The notes: generated by a model from the sequence alone, not told the origin. Counted from the stretch's first letter, positions 47,461-59,869 are shown. The stretch is 64,000 nt of DNA from Typhlomys cinereus (GCA_023101885.1 JALPQD010000017.1:1347428-1411427), one strand, 5' to 3'. Translations and numbers: made by a program.

Positions 47461-48814
47461 AAGTAACTAAAACACAGACCAAAAAGGAAGTAGATTTTAT
47501 GTAGAAAGTTACAGTGAATGATTTGTTTACCTTAAAAAGAAGGTAAGTTACTTTCTCAACTATTAACTATACCATATGAGTATCATGTTTAGTCAACACT
47601 TTAGTGGTTACATGTACCAGAAAGCCAACTTAATTTTATTTACACATAAAGGACATTAATCATGTATCATATGACACTGCAAAAGACAAGCTTATCCCTA
47701 AGAGTTGGGCTCAGGGGAACTATGGAAACTAGACATATGAATGTAGTCAGGCTGTGTCCATTTCTTGATCTATTAGCCTCACCTTTCATTAGAAAAATTG
47801 CACACAGACTAATTCAGAACCTCATAATCTATAGCTTTGTAGCCAGAGACAAAAACACTGATTTTCCCCCCAGCGTCTCTGACAGTCCTAGAGGATAGCA
47901 CCTGCTTTGAGTGATGGTCCACCCTGAATGAATTAGTCATTCCTGAAAATTAATTCTGCTTTGAGTCAGTGCTCAGCCTCAATGAATGAATCACCTGTGG
48001 TCAGGGGAAGACACTGGTCTGTTGTGTCCGGTGAGTCAGCCGTAAGGAGGGAAGGTTAGCCTGTCAAAGGGAGCGGACGTGGAGATCGTTTCACTCTGTG
48101 CTTTCCAAAACAAGCTCCTCGACAGCCTTGTTCAGCATGAAGGATCCTGCTGCTGAGTCAGAATCTGTCATTTAAAAAGTTCCCCTGGCAATTTCAATGT
48201 GTACCAAGGGTAAGAAGGTGGGACTACATTCGGAACAGATGGGAAACAGCCGCCCTTCACTTCTGAGCCTGGAAGAACTCCTCAAGTTGAAGAAGGAGGG
48301 ATTCCAAGGAAAAGCTCCTAAGATCATCTAAAGTTCTTAAAACAAAATGTTCTGAAAAGTTATGGAATTTCTCTTTTGGGGGACATTTCACAGAGGAAAA
48401 AGAAACCTTTTTCTTTGGGCTAGTTTGCCATGTATGCAAAGAAACAGACATTTCAGTTTGCTTTATTATTTTGGTAACAGATGTATCTAATCTTATCTCT
48501 TAGTGCTGGTTCCCAGATATTTCCATTTCTGTTATCAGCGCCAGTTTTCCTCCTGGGCCCTTGTTCATCATGTTTCATCAGATGATCCTGATTCACAGTT
48601 GGACATTGGACATGGTAACGCCTGGGGTAGTCCTACGGAGCTGTCAGTACCCCTCTTGTGCAGAGTGACAGACAGTCTCAGACAGATAGCAAGTGCGAGG
48701 CACTGGGTCCTCACTGGGTCCTCTGTGCCAGGTATATATGCCCGATGAGGTGGTAGCTTTTCCTGGAAAGTACAAAGAATCCATTTGTTTATCAAGTTAA
48801 TAATAGTTTTTTTA

Positions 48815-49018
48815 GCGTCTGGAGAGGTGGCTCAGGGGTTAAGCCTCTACCCTGCAGGCAGAAGGTCCTGAGTTCAGATCCTAGACCCCAGGACGCCGGG
48901 CGGAAGCGGGGGCAGCCTGCGTTTCTGGTCCTGGTAGGGCGGAGCCTGTGAATCCCGGGGCAGAGTAAACAAGGAGGAGGTGGAGGCGTCCATGGTGGTT
49001 CCGGAATTCGCCCGTGGT

Positions 49019-49052
<34 letters not shown>

Positions 49053-49079
49053 TGATTAAATAAATAAATTAATTTAAAA
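48815..49079 (+). mobile_element. Young tRNA-headed SINE, full length
   Basis: Same young subfamily. 14-bp duplication AATAATAGTTTTTT at 48799-48812 and 49080-49093. Its body is almost identical to that of the copy at 489. Confidence 0.87.
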
Positions 49080-49636
49080 AATAATAGTTTTTTAAAAATA
49101 TTTTTTGCTGTGCTTCCCCATGAAGTCTGGAGAATGCAAAAAAGCAAAGAATTTGCTTTTTGTTTGCATAAAGCAGGAAATATCCAATAACCAATCAGTC
49201 TCTTCCTCTCCCTCTGCAAATCAGACTTTTATAATTTTACAATCAGACTTGGTACTTAGCACAGGTTGATCACAGATTTGCGAAGGCTAAAAGGAGAGTT
49301 CCTAAGGAACTCTGGGTTCATAAAGTTGCTTCTGTTATTTATGGTGATGAATTCAATCAGTATGTTGATTTTTTCCTAGCAGTACTATTTTTCTGATTAA
49401 CAGTTTAAAGCGTTTTAGATGTTTTCCCCTTGAAGGCGGATCAATTTTAACTTTTATGAAATCATTTTCAGATCAGATTCAGAATCTTGTTAGTATCTCA
49501 AATCATCCAGTCCATAGTGACAAGGATTACCGAAACCTTTTGATTTGCAATCATTTTAAGAGGATTTGATTTAACATTTTTTTTTATGGAGGAAAAGAGT
49601 CATGCTTAAGCTTGTTAGCTTTAAACACAGATGACA

Positions 49637-49830
49637 TTTTTCTCCTCTTTATTCTTTGAAATTTTCATATGCAAAATGAGTTTATGCCTTTGCCCCCCTC
49701 CCTCCTTTTCCATCCCTTTCCTCTCTCACCCTTCCTTTCAGACAAATCCCTCCCACTCTCACATCCCTCGTGTGTGGACTACAGAACTCATTTGGGAGCG
49801 ACTGTACTAGTAAGGGTCCAGGTATCTGTC
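49637..49830 (-). mobile_element. L1 3' UTR fragment
   Basis: CT-rich stretch (ttattctttgaaattttcat) matching the 3' UTR block at 44640. Confidence 0.5.
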
Positions 49831-50178
49831 AAACACAGATGACTTTTTGGAGAATTAATTTCTGTGCAAAGAAAAAATAGAGATGAGAGTTTTTCTGGAT
49901 TACAACTAGACACTTCCACACCATGAAAAAAGTGATTTTGTATATACATGCATGTGCACATATATCCATGCACACACATATGTACACACACACGTACACA
50001 CATGCATGCCCATGCGTGCACATGTGCACATAAATGTACACACATACACATGCATGCTTGAGCACACACCCACTTAGACACACGCATGCATGTGCACACA
50101 CACGTGCACAGACAGATATGATTTATACTTATACTTTTAAGAGAAAACTATATTTAAACATTTAAAAACTAGATATTA

Positions 50179-50403
50179 GGGCTGGCTCAGGGGTTAAGAC
50201 ACTGCTTCCCAAGCAGAAGGTCCCGAGTGGGGAGCCCAGGTTCCACGGAAAAATGCCAGGTGGAAACAGCAGTGGCCTGCACTTCTGGCCCTGGTGGACG
50301 CAGCCTGGGAAATTCCAGAGCAAAGCAAAAAGGAGGTAGAAACAACCAAGAATGATTCCTAAAGTCACCCTTGGCCCACTACAGGGACACACAGTGCCCT
50401 CTG

Positions 50404-50446
<43 letters not shown>

Positions 50447-50470
50447 TAAAATAAAAAGTTTAAAGAAAAC
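50179..50470 (+). mobile_element. Older SINE, full length
   Basis: Starts gggctggctcaggggttaag (short by about 8 bases in the head). CA tail at 50406-50442. Flanked by CTAGATATTA and CTAGACATTA, a 10-bp duplication with one change. Confidence 0.75.
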
Positions 50471-51297
50471 CTAGACATTATATTATCAATACTCCCCCAG
50501 AAAACTGATTTGTAATATTATTCCCATTTTCTCTGCCTTGTCAGACATTCACCCCACATTTTGTGCTACTTCAGACTTTATAAACACCTGTGGAAAAGCA
50601 GGCTATCCTGTTGACAGAGTCCTAATTGATTTTCCTCTCTTTATTTGTATCATTCAGTCTGGGACTTACAGAACACTTCAAAAAAAGCAAGAAAGAACGA
50701 AGAACCATATTGTAGTAGACAGATTAAAAAAAAAAAAGATACCTTGAGCTTGGTTAAATTATTGAGTCTGCATCGAAGCATTTCTTTTCTCTTTCATTTT
50801 GTGCGTACACAGTTAGCCTATTCCAGAGCAGCAACTATTCATTTGAACTGCAATGAAATTAGGGTAGCCAAGGGCCACTACCTTTCTTTGGCCCAAGGAT
50901 GTACTGGGCAGCAGCTAAACTGTTTCTGTTTTGGGAAATAAGTTCCTGAGAACGCAACACCGGTGATGGATAGAGAATCAGTTTGACTGAGGGTTTCTTC
51001 AATCTGGGGATAACTTCCTTAAGAATGAGGCGAAAACACCCTGACCTTAAGCATCAAGCTGGTGCGTAGACTGCTCCAGGAGGCGATGCTCATAGGCTAT
51101 TCCTGTCAAGACATGTTTAGCCAACTGACTGTTCTCATTACCATTTTCACGGGTGTATGGAAGCTCTATTCTCTGGATAAATACATCAGGAATACACAAT
51201 GTCACTGAATTTTGTTGACAAGTAAAGTCTAATTTAGACTAAAATTTTTATTTTAACTATTTTATTGCTACCTATCTTATAAGGAAATTATTTAGAG

Positions 51298-51384
51298 CAT
51301 TTTTACACGGGGTCTGGGATCTAAGCTAATATCCTTCTGCTTTCAGGACGGAGTCTTTAACCCCTCAGCCATCTCTCCAGCTCT
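51298..51384 (-). mobile_element. SINE head fragment
   Basis: Only the head and start of the body (ggggtctgggatctaagcta to ccatctctccagctc) remain. Confidence 0.55.
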
Positions 51385-51399
51385 ATTTCTTTTTTTTTA

Positions 51400-51965
51400 A
51401 TCTTTCAATTGGCTTCTTTTTTTATTAAGAAACTTTCATGTACAGACAAAATGAGTCTACGTCATTGACCTGACCATCCTCCTCCTCCCTCACCTTTCCT
51501 ACCCACCGCCTCCTTTTCCATCCAACTTCAACCCAGGCATACCCCACCCCCATCCTCTTTTCCCTCTGCACGTGTGGATCACAGGGCTCCCTTTGGGGCT
51601 CCTGGGTTGGTAAAGGAGTCGGGTGTCTGTTGTAGTATACAGTGGCTCTTCAGTGGGCAAAGCCGTAGAGGAGGTTCCTCTTCCCTTGTCCAGTACCTGT
51701 CTCAGAGACGCTCTCGAGTGATGTTGTTCCTCTTGAAATCCTCACTCGTTCTTGGGGGGATGTTGACATGTCAGCCGTTGTGTAGATCTAGTGGTAGAAG
51801 TTCTCATCCTGGCCAAAGCAGGCTGTTGCCGCTGGGGTGTGCTGATCAGAAGCGCACACCCCACCTTTAGGCTCTTACAATCTTACTGCCCCTTCTTCTG
51901 CAGGGTTCCCTGAGCCTTGGAGTGCAGAAAGATTTTGATGGCCCAGCCCTATTTCCGAAACCATC
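51400..51965 (-). mobile_element. L1 3' UTR-like block
   Basis: CT-rich start (ttcttttttt attaagaaac), then a block that parallels 45014-45430. The + strand 98-codon frame at 51574-51870 is part of this repeat and is not a gene. Confidence 0.5.
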
Positions 51966-51969
51966 AAGA

Positions 51970-53190
51970 CGGAACTATATATTCAAACATTTAAAAACTG
52001 AACATTAAATTGTGCTTTGGAGTATGGGAGAAGATGGCGGTAGAGGTAAGGGGATGATTGATATTGATTCAGTAGTGTGTGCAAGAACAGAGAAATAAAC
52101 TACATACAGAAATGCACTAGTTTGCCTAGTTTATGTACTAGTGGGTAGATATACATCTACAACCATTTTATCGTGTCTATAAAACATTTAAGAAATTCCA
52201 ATTTAAAAACATTTCTTCCCATGAGACTATCATAATTTACTATTGTTAAATATTAAGACTGGTTCAATTTAAGATTTTTTTCAAGTAGTACAGCTATGCT
52301 CACATACATTAGCAATTTTAATAATTCCCTTATGGTACATATCTGGACATAAAGTGATATGTCAAGAGCAAAGGATTTTTATGACCCTTAGTCAGTTGTT
52401 TCTAGAAAGACAGCCTTTATCTACAGTCTATAAGAGCATAAAGGAACACGCACTGCGTTGCACATTTGATACTAATCTTTAAAGATCCTTTGTTGAATGA
52501 AAAGCAAAAGTAATTTTATTTAATTTGGCAACTTGAATTTCATTGTGGTTATTAACAATTATTACAATTGTTCGTAGGCAGAACGTGAGAATGGAAGACA
52601 TTCTTATTCTCAAGGGAGGAAATAGAATGAACCAATGTCAGTGTTTAGGACCTGCTATTTGTCCTTCCTGGTTACCTTTGTCAATGCTTATTATTCAGGA
52701 CCACTGAGTCACACTGCCCAGTATTCATAATTAACACATGAGATTCCATATAGACATGGCCCAGTCCAATTAAAACAGTGCAGTAAACAAGTCGCCTAGA
52801 CAACTATGTTATGCTAAATTAGCACATTCCATCCACACATTGCCTAGCATAACAACAGAAAATCAAACAAACAAGCTATGTGAACACTGTCAGTAATTTG
52901 ATTGACACACAATGCTTAGTCAAGGTCTGTATTGAGTAATCCCCTTTTTTTGTGAGTCAGTGAGGACTTCCTCTCATTTCCTGGTTGCTGGCTGATTTCA
53001 GATGTAGATAAGGAAAGTACACAGGGTGGCCGGATAAACATAAAGAGTTTCCTTGAATGGAATCTCATCAACTATCTCCTGCCTGGGGACATTGAAGATA
53101 AGGCACTTCTTGCATCTGCAATATTGCTGCATATGGAAACTGAGCTACCTGTTAAAAAATCAGGTCTTCATTGAGAGTAGTTAAAAATTC
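51970..53190. other. Intergenic, nothing recognised
   Basis: AT-rich, no long frame, no clear repeat. Confidence 0.5.
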
Positions 53191-53198
53191 TTTTCTGG

Positions 53199-53370
53199 GG
53201 TTGAGGAGATGGCTCAGGGCTGAAACCTTTGCCTTGTAAGCAAAAGGATCTGAGTTCAGATCCCAGAGCCCATGTAAAAACACCGAGAGGAAATGGCAGC
53301 AGCCTGCACTTTTGGTCCTGGAAGGTGGAGCCTGGGATCCTTTAAGGCAAGAAGTACACAGTTAAGTGCC

Positions 53371-53426
<56 letters not shown>

Positions 53427-53430
53427 TAAA
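53199..53430 (+). mobile_element. Older SINE, body partly deleted
   Basis: Head ggggttgaggagatggctca. The body is cut after ggagcctgggatcc, then a 50-base CA array. About 60 bases of the usual body are missing. Confidence 0.68.
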
Positions 53431-53439
53431 AGGAATCTT

Positions 53440-55195
53440 TTTCTGTAATGTAAATGTAAAAAATACAGGCTGATATCAAAAAGAGAGACGAGGTTGGCTG
53501 CTTTCCTGTCACAGCAAGGCCTGCCACTTCTTGACCACAGAGGGCGATGACTGCCATGTCTGGCCCTGGTGCTGCAGACCCTTGATCCAAAAGCTAGTTA
53601 AGTCTCCTCTGGGTCAATAACCAGTTCAGCCTGCCTGAAGCAGGCCTTCGAAACATGGAGATGGAGCTAGGTAGACAAGGATGGCCCAAAAAAGCAGCAG
53701 TGCGTGAATTCAGCTGAACCGTCTCTCACTAGCTGCCGTTCTGTCTCTACCTCCTGACTTGTTAAATCTGGGCAGCAGTATGACTACCTCATGGAGTGTT
53801 TGTGAAGGGAAATGAGATATTCTACAGTCACTCTTAGAATGGAGCCTGGGATATTGTAGATGCTCAGTAAAGACCAGCTATGCTACTAAATGGTAATAAA
53901 TATTCTTGTTCTCCACTTCGCAATAGTGACTACCAAGGAAAGTAGTTTGCTTCCCTTCCCTTCATCCAACCACATCTCCTGTGTAACATCAGTGTAATTG
54001 CAACTGTTTCTAGACCAATGAAGCTGAGAGGAATAGAACTCATGGAATCTGAGACCCATCCAGTGCTGGTGCAAACTGGCTCCTGTTTTCAGAGAGGAAA
54101 GATAGTCAACTGATTACAGGGTCCAACATCAAGCTGGATTTGAGTTAAGTGCAGCTCAGTCGTTTACCAGAAGAGACTGTGATCATTTTATTCAACTCTA
54201 AGTCTTAGTTACGCATGTAAGCTGCCATTCAAAAGTGTATTCTTTCCCATAAGTGGCTCGGGTCTTGCCTTTCACTGACTGTGCCTCTTAGTTTTGATAT
54301 CTCTGGATATCAAAGCTACAAAACTGCAGTTTCATATGGCCCTGTACTCCGAGGGTTCCTATACCACTTTAGTGCTCTGTTGTCATTATCTTGAAAGTCT
54401 TACCAACTTTACCTTTGGATTTGTGTTCTATAAGGAAAGTCTCACAGGGCTAGGGAGAATGTACTTAAGTAGAAGACTGGGGGGAGAGCAGAGAAAAGGA
54501 GAGATGGAGAAACAGAGAGAGATAGAGCGATAGAGAGAGAAAGAGAGAGAGCAGTTGAACAAGGGAAAATGTTTCATATTTTAGCTGCTTTAATGATACT
54601 GTTGTGTTTGAAATGAGGTCCAGTATTTTCATTTTTATGTTGAGTTACCCAGATCATGTAGCAGGTCGTGTCCTTTCCCGACGGGGTGAAGAACCTGCAG
54701 GGTCAAGGAGTGTGCCCATCCAGTGGATGCTCCCAGAAACATCCTTTGCGTACCTCAGCTGGAATCCTTGAAGTGTTCACTCGTCAGTGGTCAGTCTGGG
54801 CTGGAGCTGACTTTGGTCCTGGAGGCGGATCTCCCGGAGCAGTAGCACCATGGGTGTGCCCACCTGGAGTCTGCACAGGAAGCCAGGGGCCAGCAGTTGA
54901 TGGGTGTGTGGACTGAGGGGGCCACTTCTGTATCTCACGTATTAGTTGAAAGTTTCAGTCCGGATTTTTTTTTTTTTTTTTTTTTGCTGTAGTTTTAACT
55001 TAAAGTTCATGTTAGGGCCCCAAAGATAGAGCTGGGACATTAGACTCCTCCCTTAATGCTTTTAGCACAGCTGCCTTGATTCAATCTGTTCTCTCCATCT
55101 CTCGTCATTACTCTTGCCTCTTTAACTGAAATAATGAAAAAAGCGGCCAAGTTTAATCTGTTGGGGCTGATGAAGTTGGGGCTTTTATCCTTAAA
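53440..55195. other. Intergenic, nothing recognised except GA and T runs
   Basis: A GA-rich array near 54500 and a 23-base T run near 54966 are the only marked signals. The 82-codon frame at 54668-54916 has no homology I can name. Confidence 0.45.
54500..54555 (+). repeat. GA-rich array
   Basis: AGAGAG/GATAGA units. Confidence 0.8.
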
Positions 55196-55205
55196 ACTCT
55201 GGAAA

Positions 55206-55470
55206 TGGGCTGGAGACATGGCTCAGGGGTAAGACTCTGCCTCACAAGCAGAAGGACCTGAGTTCCGATCCTAGGTTCCATGTAAAAACACCAGGCAGAA
55301 TGGTGGCAGCCTGAACTTCTGACTCTGGAAGGCAGAGCCTGGGAAACCCCAGAGCAAAACAAAAGGGAGGTAGAAGAAATCCAGGAGGATTCCCGAAGTC
55401 ACTCGGCTTTCTACGGAGACACACATATCAGCGCCCTCTAATACACACAGACATATAGACACACAGACAC
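55206..55470 (+). mobile_element. Older SINE with GAAA/GGAA tail
   Basis: Head gggctggagacatggctcag. The body is complete, and the tail leads into the large purine array at 55474-55688. Confidence 0.75.
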
Positions 55471-55473
55471 ACA

Positions 55474-55480
55474 AGAAAGT

Positions 55481-55516
<36 letters not shown>

Positions 55517-55688
55517 AGAAGAAGGAAGGAAGGAAGGAAGGAAGGAAGGAAGGAAGGAAGGAAGGAAGGAAGGAAGGAAGGAAGGAAGGAAGGAAGGAAG
55601 GAAGGAAGGAAGGAAAAGAAAAATGGAAGGAAGGAAGGAAGGAAGGAAGGAAGGAAGGAGGGAGGGAGGGAGGGAGGGAGGGAGGGAG
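55474..55688 (+). repeat. Purine tetranucleotide array
   Basis: GAAA units (55474-55520), then about 100 bases of GGAA/GAAG, a break AAAAGAAAAATG, more GGAA, then GGGA units: an unbroken polypurine strand of over 200 bases. Confidence 0.95.
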
Positions 55689-56269
55689 TTAAATGATTAT
55701 GTTTTTCTTTATTTAAATCTGATGAAATAAAGTTCTTGAAAAACCTGTGTTTTGAAAGAGAAATGCCCAGGTAGACAGGCAATGGTTTTGAGGCAGTATT
55801 GAAGAACAGAAAATTATAGAGACATGTGAAGGGAAAGAAGCCCCTCACACAGGATTCTTGCTAAACCTTTCACCAGCAGAGAATTCTAGACAACTAGCAA
55901 CTACTTTCCCTGTTCCCATGCCAGACGTTGGTCTCTTCCTTCAGTTATTTATTTTCCAGCAGCTGAGCCTGTGGACCTGAGGTTCCTTCCTTTCGGAAAG
56001 TTCTTGGGCCAACATAGGTATTAGTGAGTAGTAAGAGTAATCTTTGGGAAGGATAAAGAAAATCGCCAGTGATCTTGGTATGAGAAAAAGGTTTCATCCA
56101 CTTGGGAAGGTGGCAGGAAGGCAAGAACATATCTGGAAGCAGAGACCCTAGGTCTTTGGAAAAGCCCACAAGACAAGAGAATATTAAGGTAGGAGGCAGG
56201 TTTTGTCATGACCCAACAGTGATAGTATTTCAAAGTGATGTTGAGGGGGGGTCTTCTTAAATTTTTCTG

Positions 56270-56600
56270 GTTACTTGTAGGACTTCGGGTGCACCAGATC
56301 TCTGGGCTGAACCAGGTGAGAACGAATGTCCTGGTCGGAGTCTGAGTTGGAGAATAAGATTCTGATCCAGAGGAGCTGCCCTTAAGGGGACGAGGGATCC
56401 AGATTAGTGAATTTTCTGAAAGCCTCCATCAGCTGGTTGAGAAACAGGGTCGGCCTTTCCTCCTTTTCTGAATGAGTTTTCTTGTCATAGTGGACAGATT
56501 TCTTAATAAAATTTCTAGTCCTATGTGAAGTCCTATGGTGGACCCAGGCCTATGGTTTCCTGCCTGGGATGTTATAAAATCCCAGCCAGTAAGTTCCTGA
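56270..56600 (-). mobile_element. Degraded gammaretrovirus-like gag (capsid) remnant
   Basis: The minus-strand translation of about 56580-56270 resembles the C-terminal capsid part of gammaretroviral Gag: a leucine/phenylalanine-rich helix around 56446-56424, the LDP-type turn, and a following segment with the conserved aspartate-isoleucine-arginine. The frame is interrupted by stops (for example near 56268 and upstream of 56520), so it is an inactive relic. Flanking sequence to 58900 may hold more of the same provirus, but I could not align it. Confidence 0.5.
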
Positions 56601-57117
56601 CCTGGGACGACCTTTGGGCTGGGCAGATGGTCATTAAGAGTTTGATGAAATTTCTCATCTGTTTACTTTTAGCTTCTTCCTAGATCATATTCTCCCCCCA
56701 ACTCCCAGGAGTACAGCACGTAGACAGGACCAAGAACAGGCCTTTCCAAGGTAAATTGGGGTGAGTCCTCAGAAGCTCCCTAGTTTCTTTGTGCATTGCT
56801 GTAGGTTAGTGATTGAAGAAGGAAGTTGGCTCTGATCGCCCTCAAGAGTCTAGGCACTTCCCTTAAGGGGATTGTCCTAAGCATAGATGTGGATGATTGA
56901 CAGCAGGCTCCACTCCTTGTAGGCCCTGTATGGCTGGTTTCCATTTTATTTATTGATCTATTTTTGCTGGTTAATGGCATAAATGGAGAATATGGAGGAG
57001 GGGTGGAGCTCTGTAGAGTGGAAAATGACTTGTTACCCAAGTCCTGTTGTCCATTGCTTTCTCTTTGGAATTTGCAGGTGGACACAAATAGAATTATCTA
57101 ATATATTAGAGGTTCTC

Positions 57118-57148
<31 letters not shown>

Positions 57149-57354
57149 GGCATATCTCCTATCTTGATAGGGAGCCATTGAAAGCCTGACCATAACTTCA
57201 GGCTATTGCCCTTGATTCCTACAAAGTAGGATGATGGTATAATCTAAACTTCCATCCTTGGGCCTCATTTCCTCAGCATCTAGTTAGTACTGGAGTCAAC
57301 CAAGGTTACGGTAAAATATTAGCCTCTTCAGAGTCTCAGGACCAGCCAGTTCTT

Positions 57355-57390
57355 TTTGTTTGTTTGTTTATTATTATTTATTCAATTGTG

Positions 57391-57428
<38 letters not shown>

Positions 57429-57636
57429 ACCATGGATGAATTCGGGAACCACCATGGACGCCTCCACCTCCTCCTTGTTTACTCTGTCCAGGGATTCACA
57501 GGCTCTGCCCTACCAAGACCAGAAACGCAGGCCACCCCCGCTTCCACCCGGCGTCTATCTGTGGGGTCTAGGATCCGAACTCAGGACCTTCTGCCTGCAA
57601 GGCAGAGGCTTAACCCCTGAGCCACCTCTCTGCCCC
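57355..57636 (-). mobile_element. Young tRNA-headed SINE, minus strand
   Basis: Perfect 17-bp duplication AGGACCAGCCAGTTCTT at 57338-57354 and 57637-57653, the longest in the window, pointing to a recent insertion. Confidence 0.88.
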
Positions 57637-57659
57637 AGGACCAGCCAGTTCTTGAGGCT

Positions 57660-58935
57660 GCATCATAGTCTAACGAGTCTGAAGGACAATCCTAATGGAG
57701 AGGTAAGTGCCAGGACTTCTGTGGGGGACAGAAATGTTCCTGCGTGGCAGTGTAAGGAGTGAGAAGTTCTGGTCAGGCAGCCACAGAGGGTGGGTCCCTG
57801 GGCAGAACTCCTCCCAGGGCGGACTCAGGATGGCCGTTCACTTCCGGGTTCTTCTGTTCTGATGATGAAGAAACAATAGACTGTTTTCCTGTGAGCATTC
57901 AGCGTGCCCTGTCTGGATAGGTGGCAACCAGTCCTGGACATTTAGTGTGGCCCAAGAACAGACTAATCAGCCATTCTCCTTTAACTAAGATCAACCAGTC
58001 CCAAGAGGGAAAAGGAACAGTCTGCCTTCTTCCTGACCTAGTAAACATTTCCCAAAGGGGAGAGAGAAAGTGGAGTCCAGTTTTGGATCCCCACTTAGTG
58101 GGGAGCTCTGCTTTCTGTTGCTTTCACCCTAAAGTGCACTATAAAATAAGCTTTGGTCTTTATACATCCCCAATTCTTTCCTGCCTTGTAATTGTTTATC
58201 TGGCAGAAAATGGGCCTGATTCCAGACTCCTAGATGGCAGCAGCATGTGTCATCTACTCTGCGTGGTTGTGGAGATCTGAGGGGTTAGAGCTTTTTCTTA
58301 TCATTGACTACCTGTCCTTTCGCAAGACCAAGTGGAGCCACACGAGAGTCAGAAACACTGGTCTTGAGATGCAAGTCCCTGTTACAAGAATCTCTTAGGC
58401 TATTTCTTTTACCTTGTGGAATAAGATCTCTCTCCCAAGCTCTTTGAAAAAGGCAAGAACCATTAGGCTCTAGGTCAGGGACGGGATTTAATTGTATGAA
58501 TGGCTTTGACTTCTTTGCTTGCTATAAATTGCCATTCAAGTTAAAACTGCAAACAGGTGGGAGTTTTCTTCTAATCTCATGCTCAAGGGACTTTCCCAGC
58601 ATCATCTGGGTAATTATCACCCAGGGAGAAGTTGGAGCAACTAGGGTGTGACAGAACATAAGGAAATAAGGAGATAAGGCATAACAGTAGTAAAGTAGGG
58701 AGTAGAGTTAATTAAATGTCCTGAGAGAGAATTGAATTCCTTTTCCGGTACAAACATGGGCCCAAACATTTAGCCTCTGTAGGAAATTGGTTCTGCTTCC
58801 TGTCTTGCCTGACTCTGCTGCCACTTTAGTGTCAATATTTAACCTCAAGGTTAATCTAGACTCTAGACTTCAAATCTCTCTACCTGCCAGGTTTGTCCTG
58901 AAACAAAACAAAAAATTAAATTAAAAGAACAACTT
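57660..58935. other. Intergenic, possibly more of a degraded provirus
   Basis: Single-copy-looking sequence between the gag-like remnant and the CpG-rich island. There are no open exons. An LTR or upstream leader is possible on the minus strand but could not be shown. Confidence 0.3.
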
Positions 58936-58939
58936 GCTT

Positions 58940-59480
58940 GGAGATTCCTGGCGAGATCAGTACTGGAGGAGGAGGCGCTAGGACCCTGCAGGTAAAGGGC
59001 AACGTCCTCCACCCAGTGCCCAGCCCAGGGGAAGACCTGGCTCCTTGGGACTTAATTTTGGGCGGTGGGCAAGTGTCTGCGCCAGGTCCCCTCCTGATTC
59101 GCTGTTTCTGTCACCTTGGTGAACCCCGGGGAAGGTGCGGGAAAGGAGAAAAGTCTGAGAGTGGGGCGGGCAGATGATGGCGGGTGAGTGGGCGAGGCTG
59201 GGTCGAGGTGGCACGTGGAGGACCCAGCACCTTGGGGACAGGGAAGCAGCCACGTGATCGTCATGTTGTTTCATAACCGCCACCGTGACCGCCTTTTTAC
59301 GGACATCCTGGCGGCCACGTGACTTGCTGCCCCTGGACCGTGGCTCGTGCAGCCTGAGCCCATTTACACTGAAGCATGAATCGCAGGGGTCAGGGCTTCG
59401 CCAACCTCCCAGGCCCTGCGGGAGTGGATCTGGGCAGGCCCCCCAGTTTAAAGGTACTGGGCTTGGGCATCTGCTGGCCC
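58940..59480. promoter_or_regulatory. CpG-rich promoter-like island, gene unknown
   Basis: An isolated GC- and CpG-rich block in AT-rich intergenic DNA, with three CACGTG E-boxes (near 59211, 59250 and 59314), an ATGGCGG YY1-type motif near 59175, and a CRE-like TCGTCA. On the + strand an ATG at 59376 opens a 26-codon frame, MNRRGQGFANLPGPAG and on, up to a possible donor (aaag/gtactg) at about 59454. I do not recognise the peptide. Downstream, the same frame runs into B1-like sequence and is probably not coding there. It could be a 5' exon of an unannotated transcript, a retrocopy with promoter sequence, or a relic. Confidence 0.4.
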
Positions 59481-59514
59481 ATGAGCATCCTGGTTCGCCT
59501 CTACATAAACTTTG

Positions 59515-59605
59515 CCAGCTTCTCGATCTTTCTGCCTCAACCCCTGAAGTGCTGGGATTCCAAGCATGTGCCATCATATGCGGTGCTGGGGGGCGCCTTG
59601 CCCCC
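59515..59605 (-). mobile_element. B1-like SINE fragment
   Basis: Contains ctgaagtgctgggattccaa, the conserved B1/Alu right part in reverse. It lies inside the 161-codon + strand frame that starts at 59376, which argues against that frame being protein-coding past about 59454. Confidence 0.6.
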
Positions 59606-59869
59606 TCCAGCAATCAGTTGCCAACCGAGCTATAACCTCAGCCCTCCAGTGTTCTCTGGCTTTTTGCTGTTGGTGATGATAGTGTATTTTTTGGTTGCTT
59701 GGTTTGTTGTCGTTGTTGATTTGTTTGCCTTAAGCAAGCTAGGCAAGCTCTTTACCACTGAGCTATATCCTTGGCCCTTTAAATTTTTAAAATTATTTTT
59801 GTATATATCTGCAAGGTACCTTAAATTCTGTTTCTACGAAGAACGGTCTATAAATAATTGACTTTGGGG

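Noticed and set aside
58978..59613. 211-codon minus-strand frame
   Set aside because: It lies antisense across the CpG-rich island and B1 fragment; GC-rich DNA gives few stops. No domain or homology is evident.
59376..59861. 161-codon + strand frame starting MNRRGQGFANLPG
   Set aside because: Past about 59454 it runs through B1-like and other SINE sequence, so it is unlikely to be one protein. Only the first 26 codons are kept as a possible exon.
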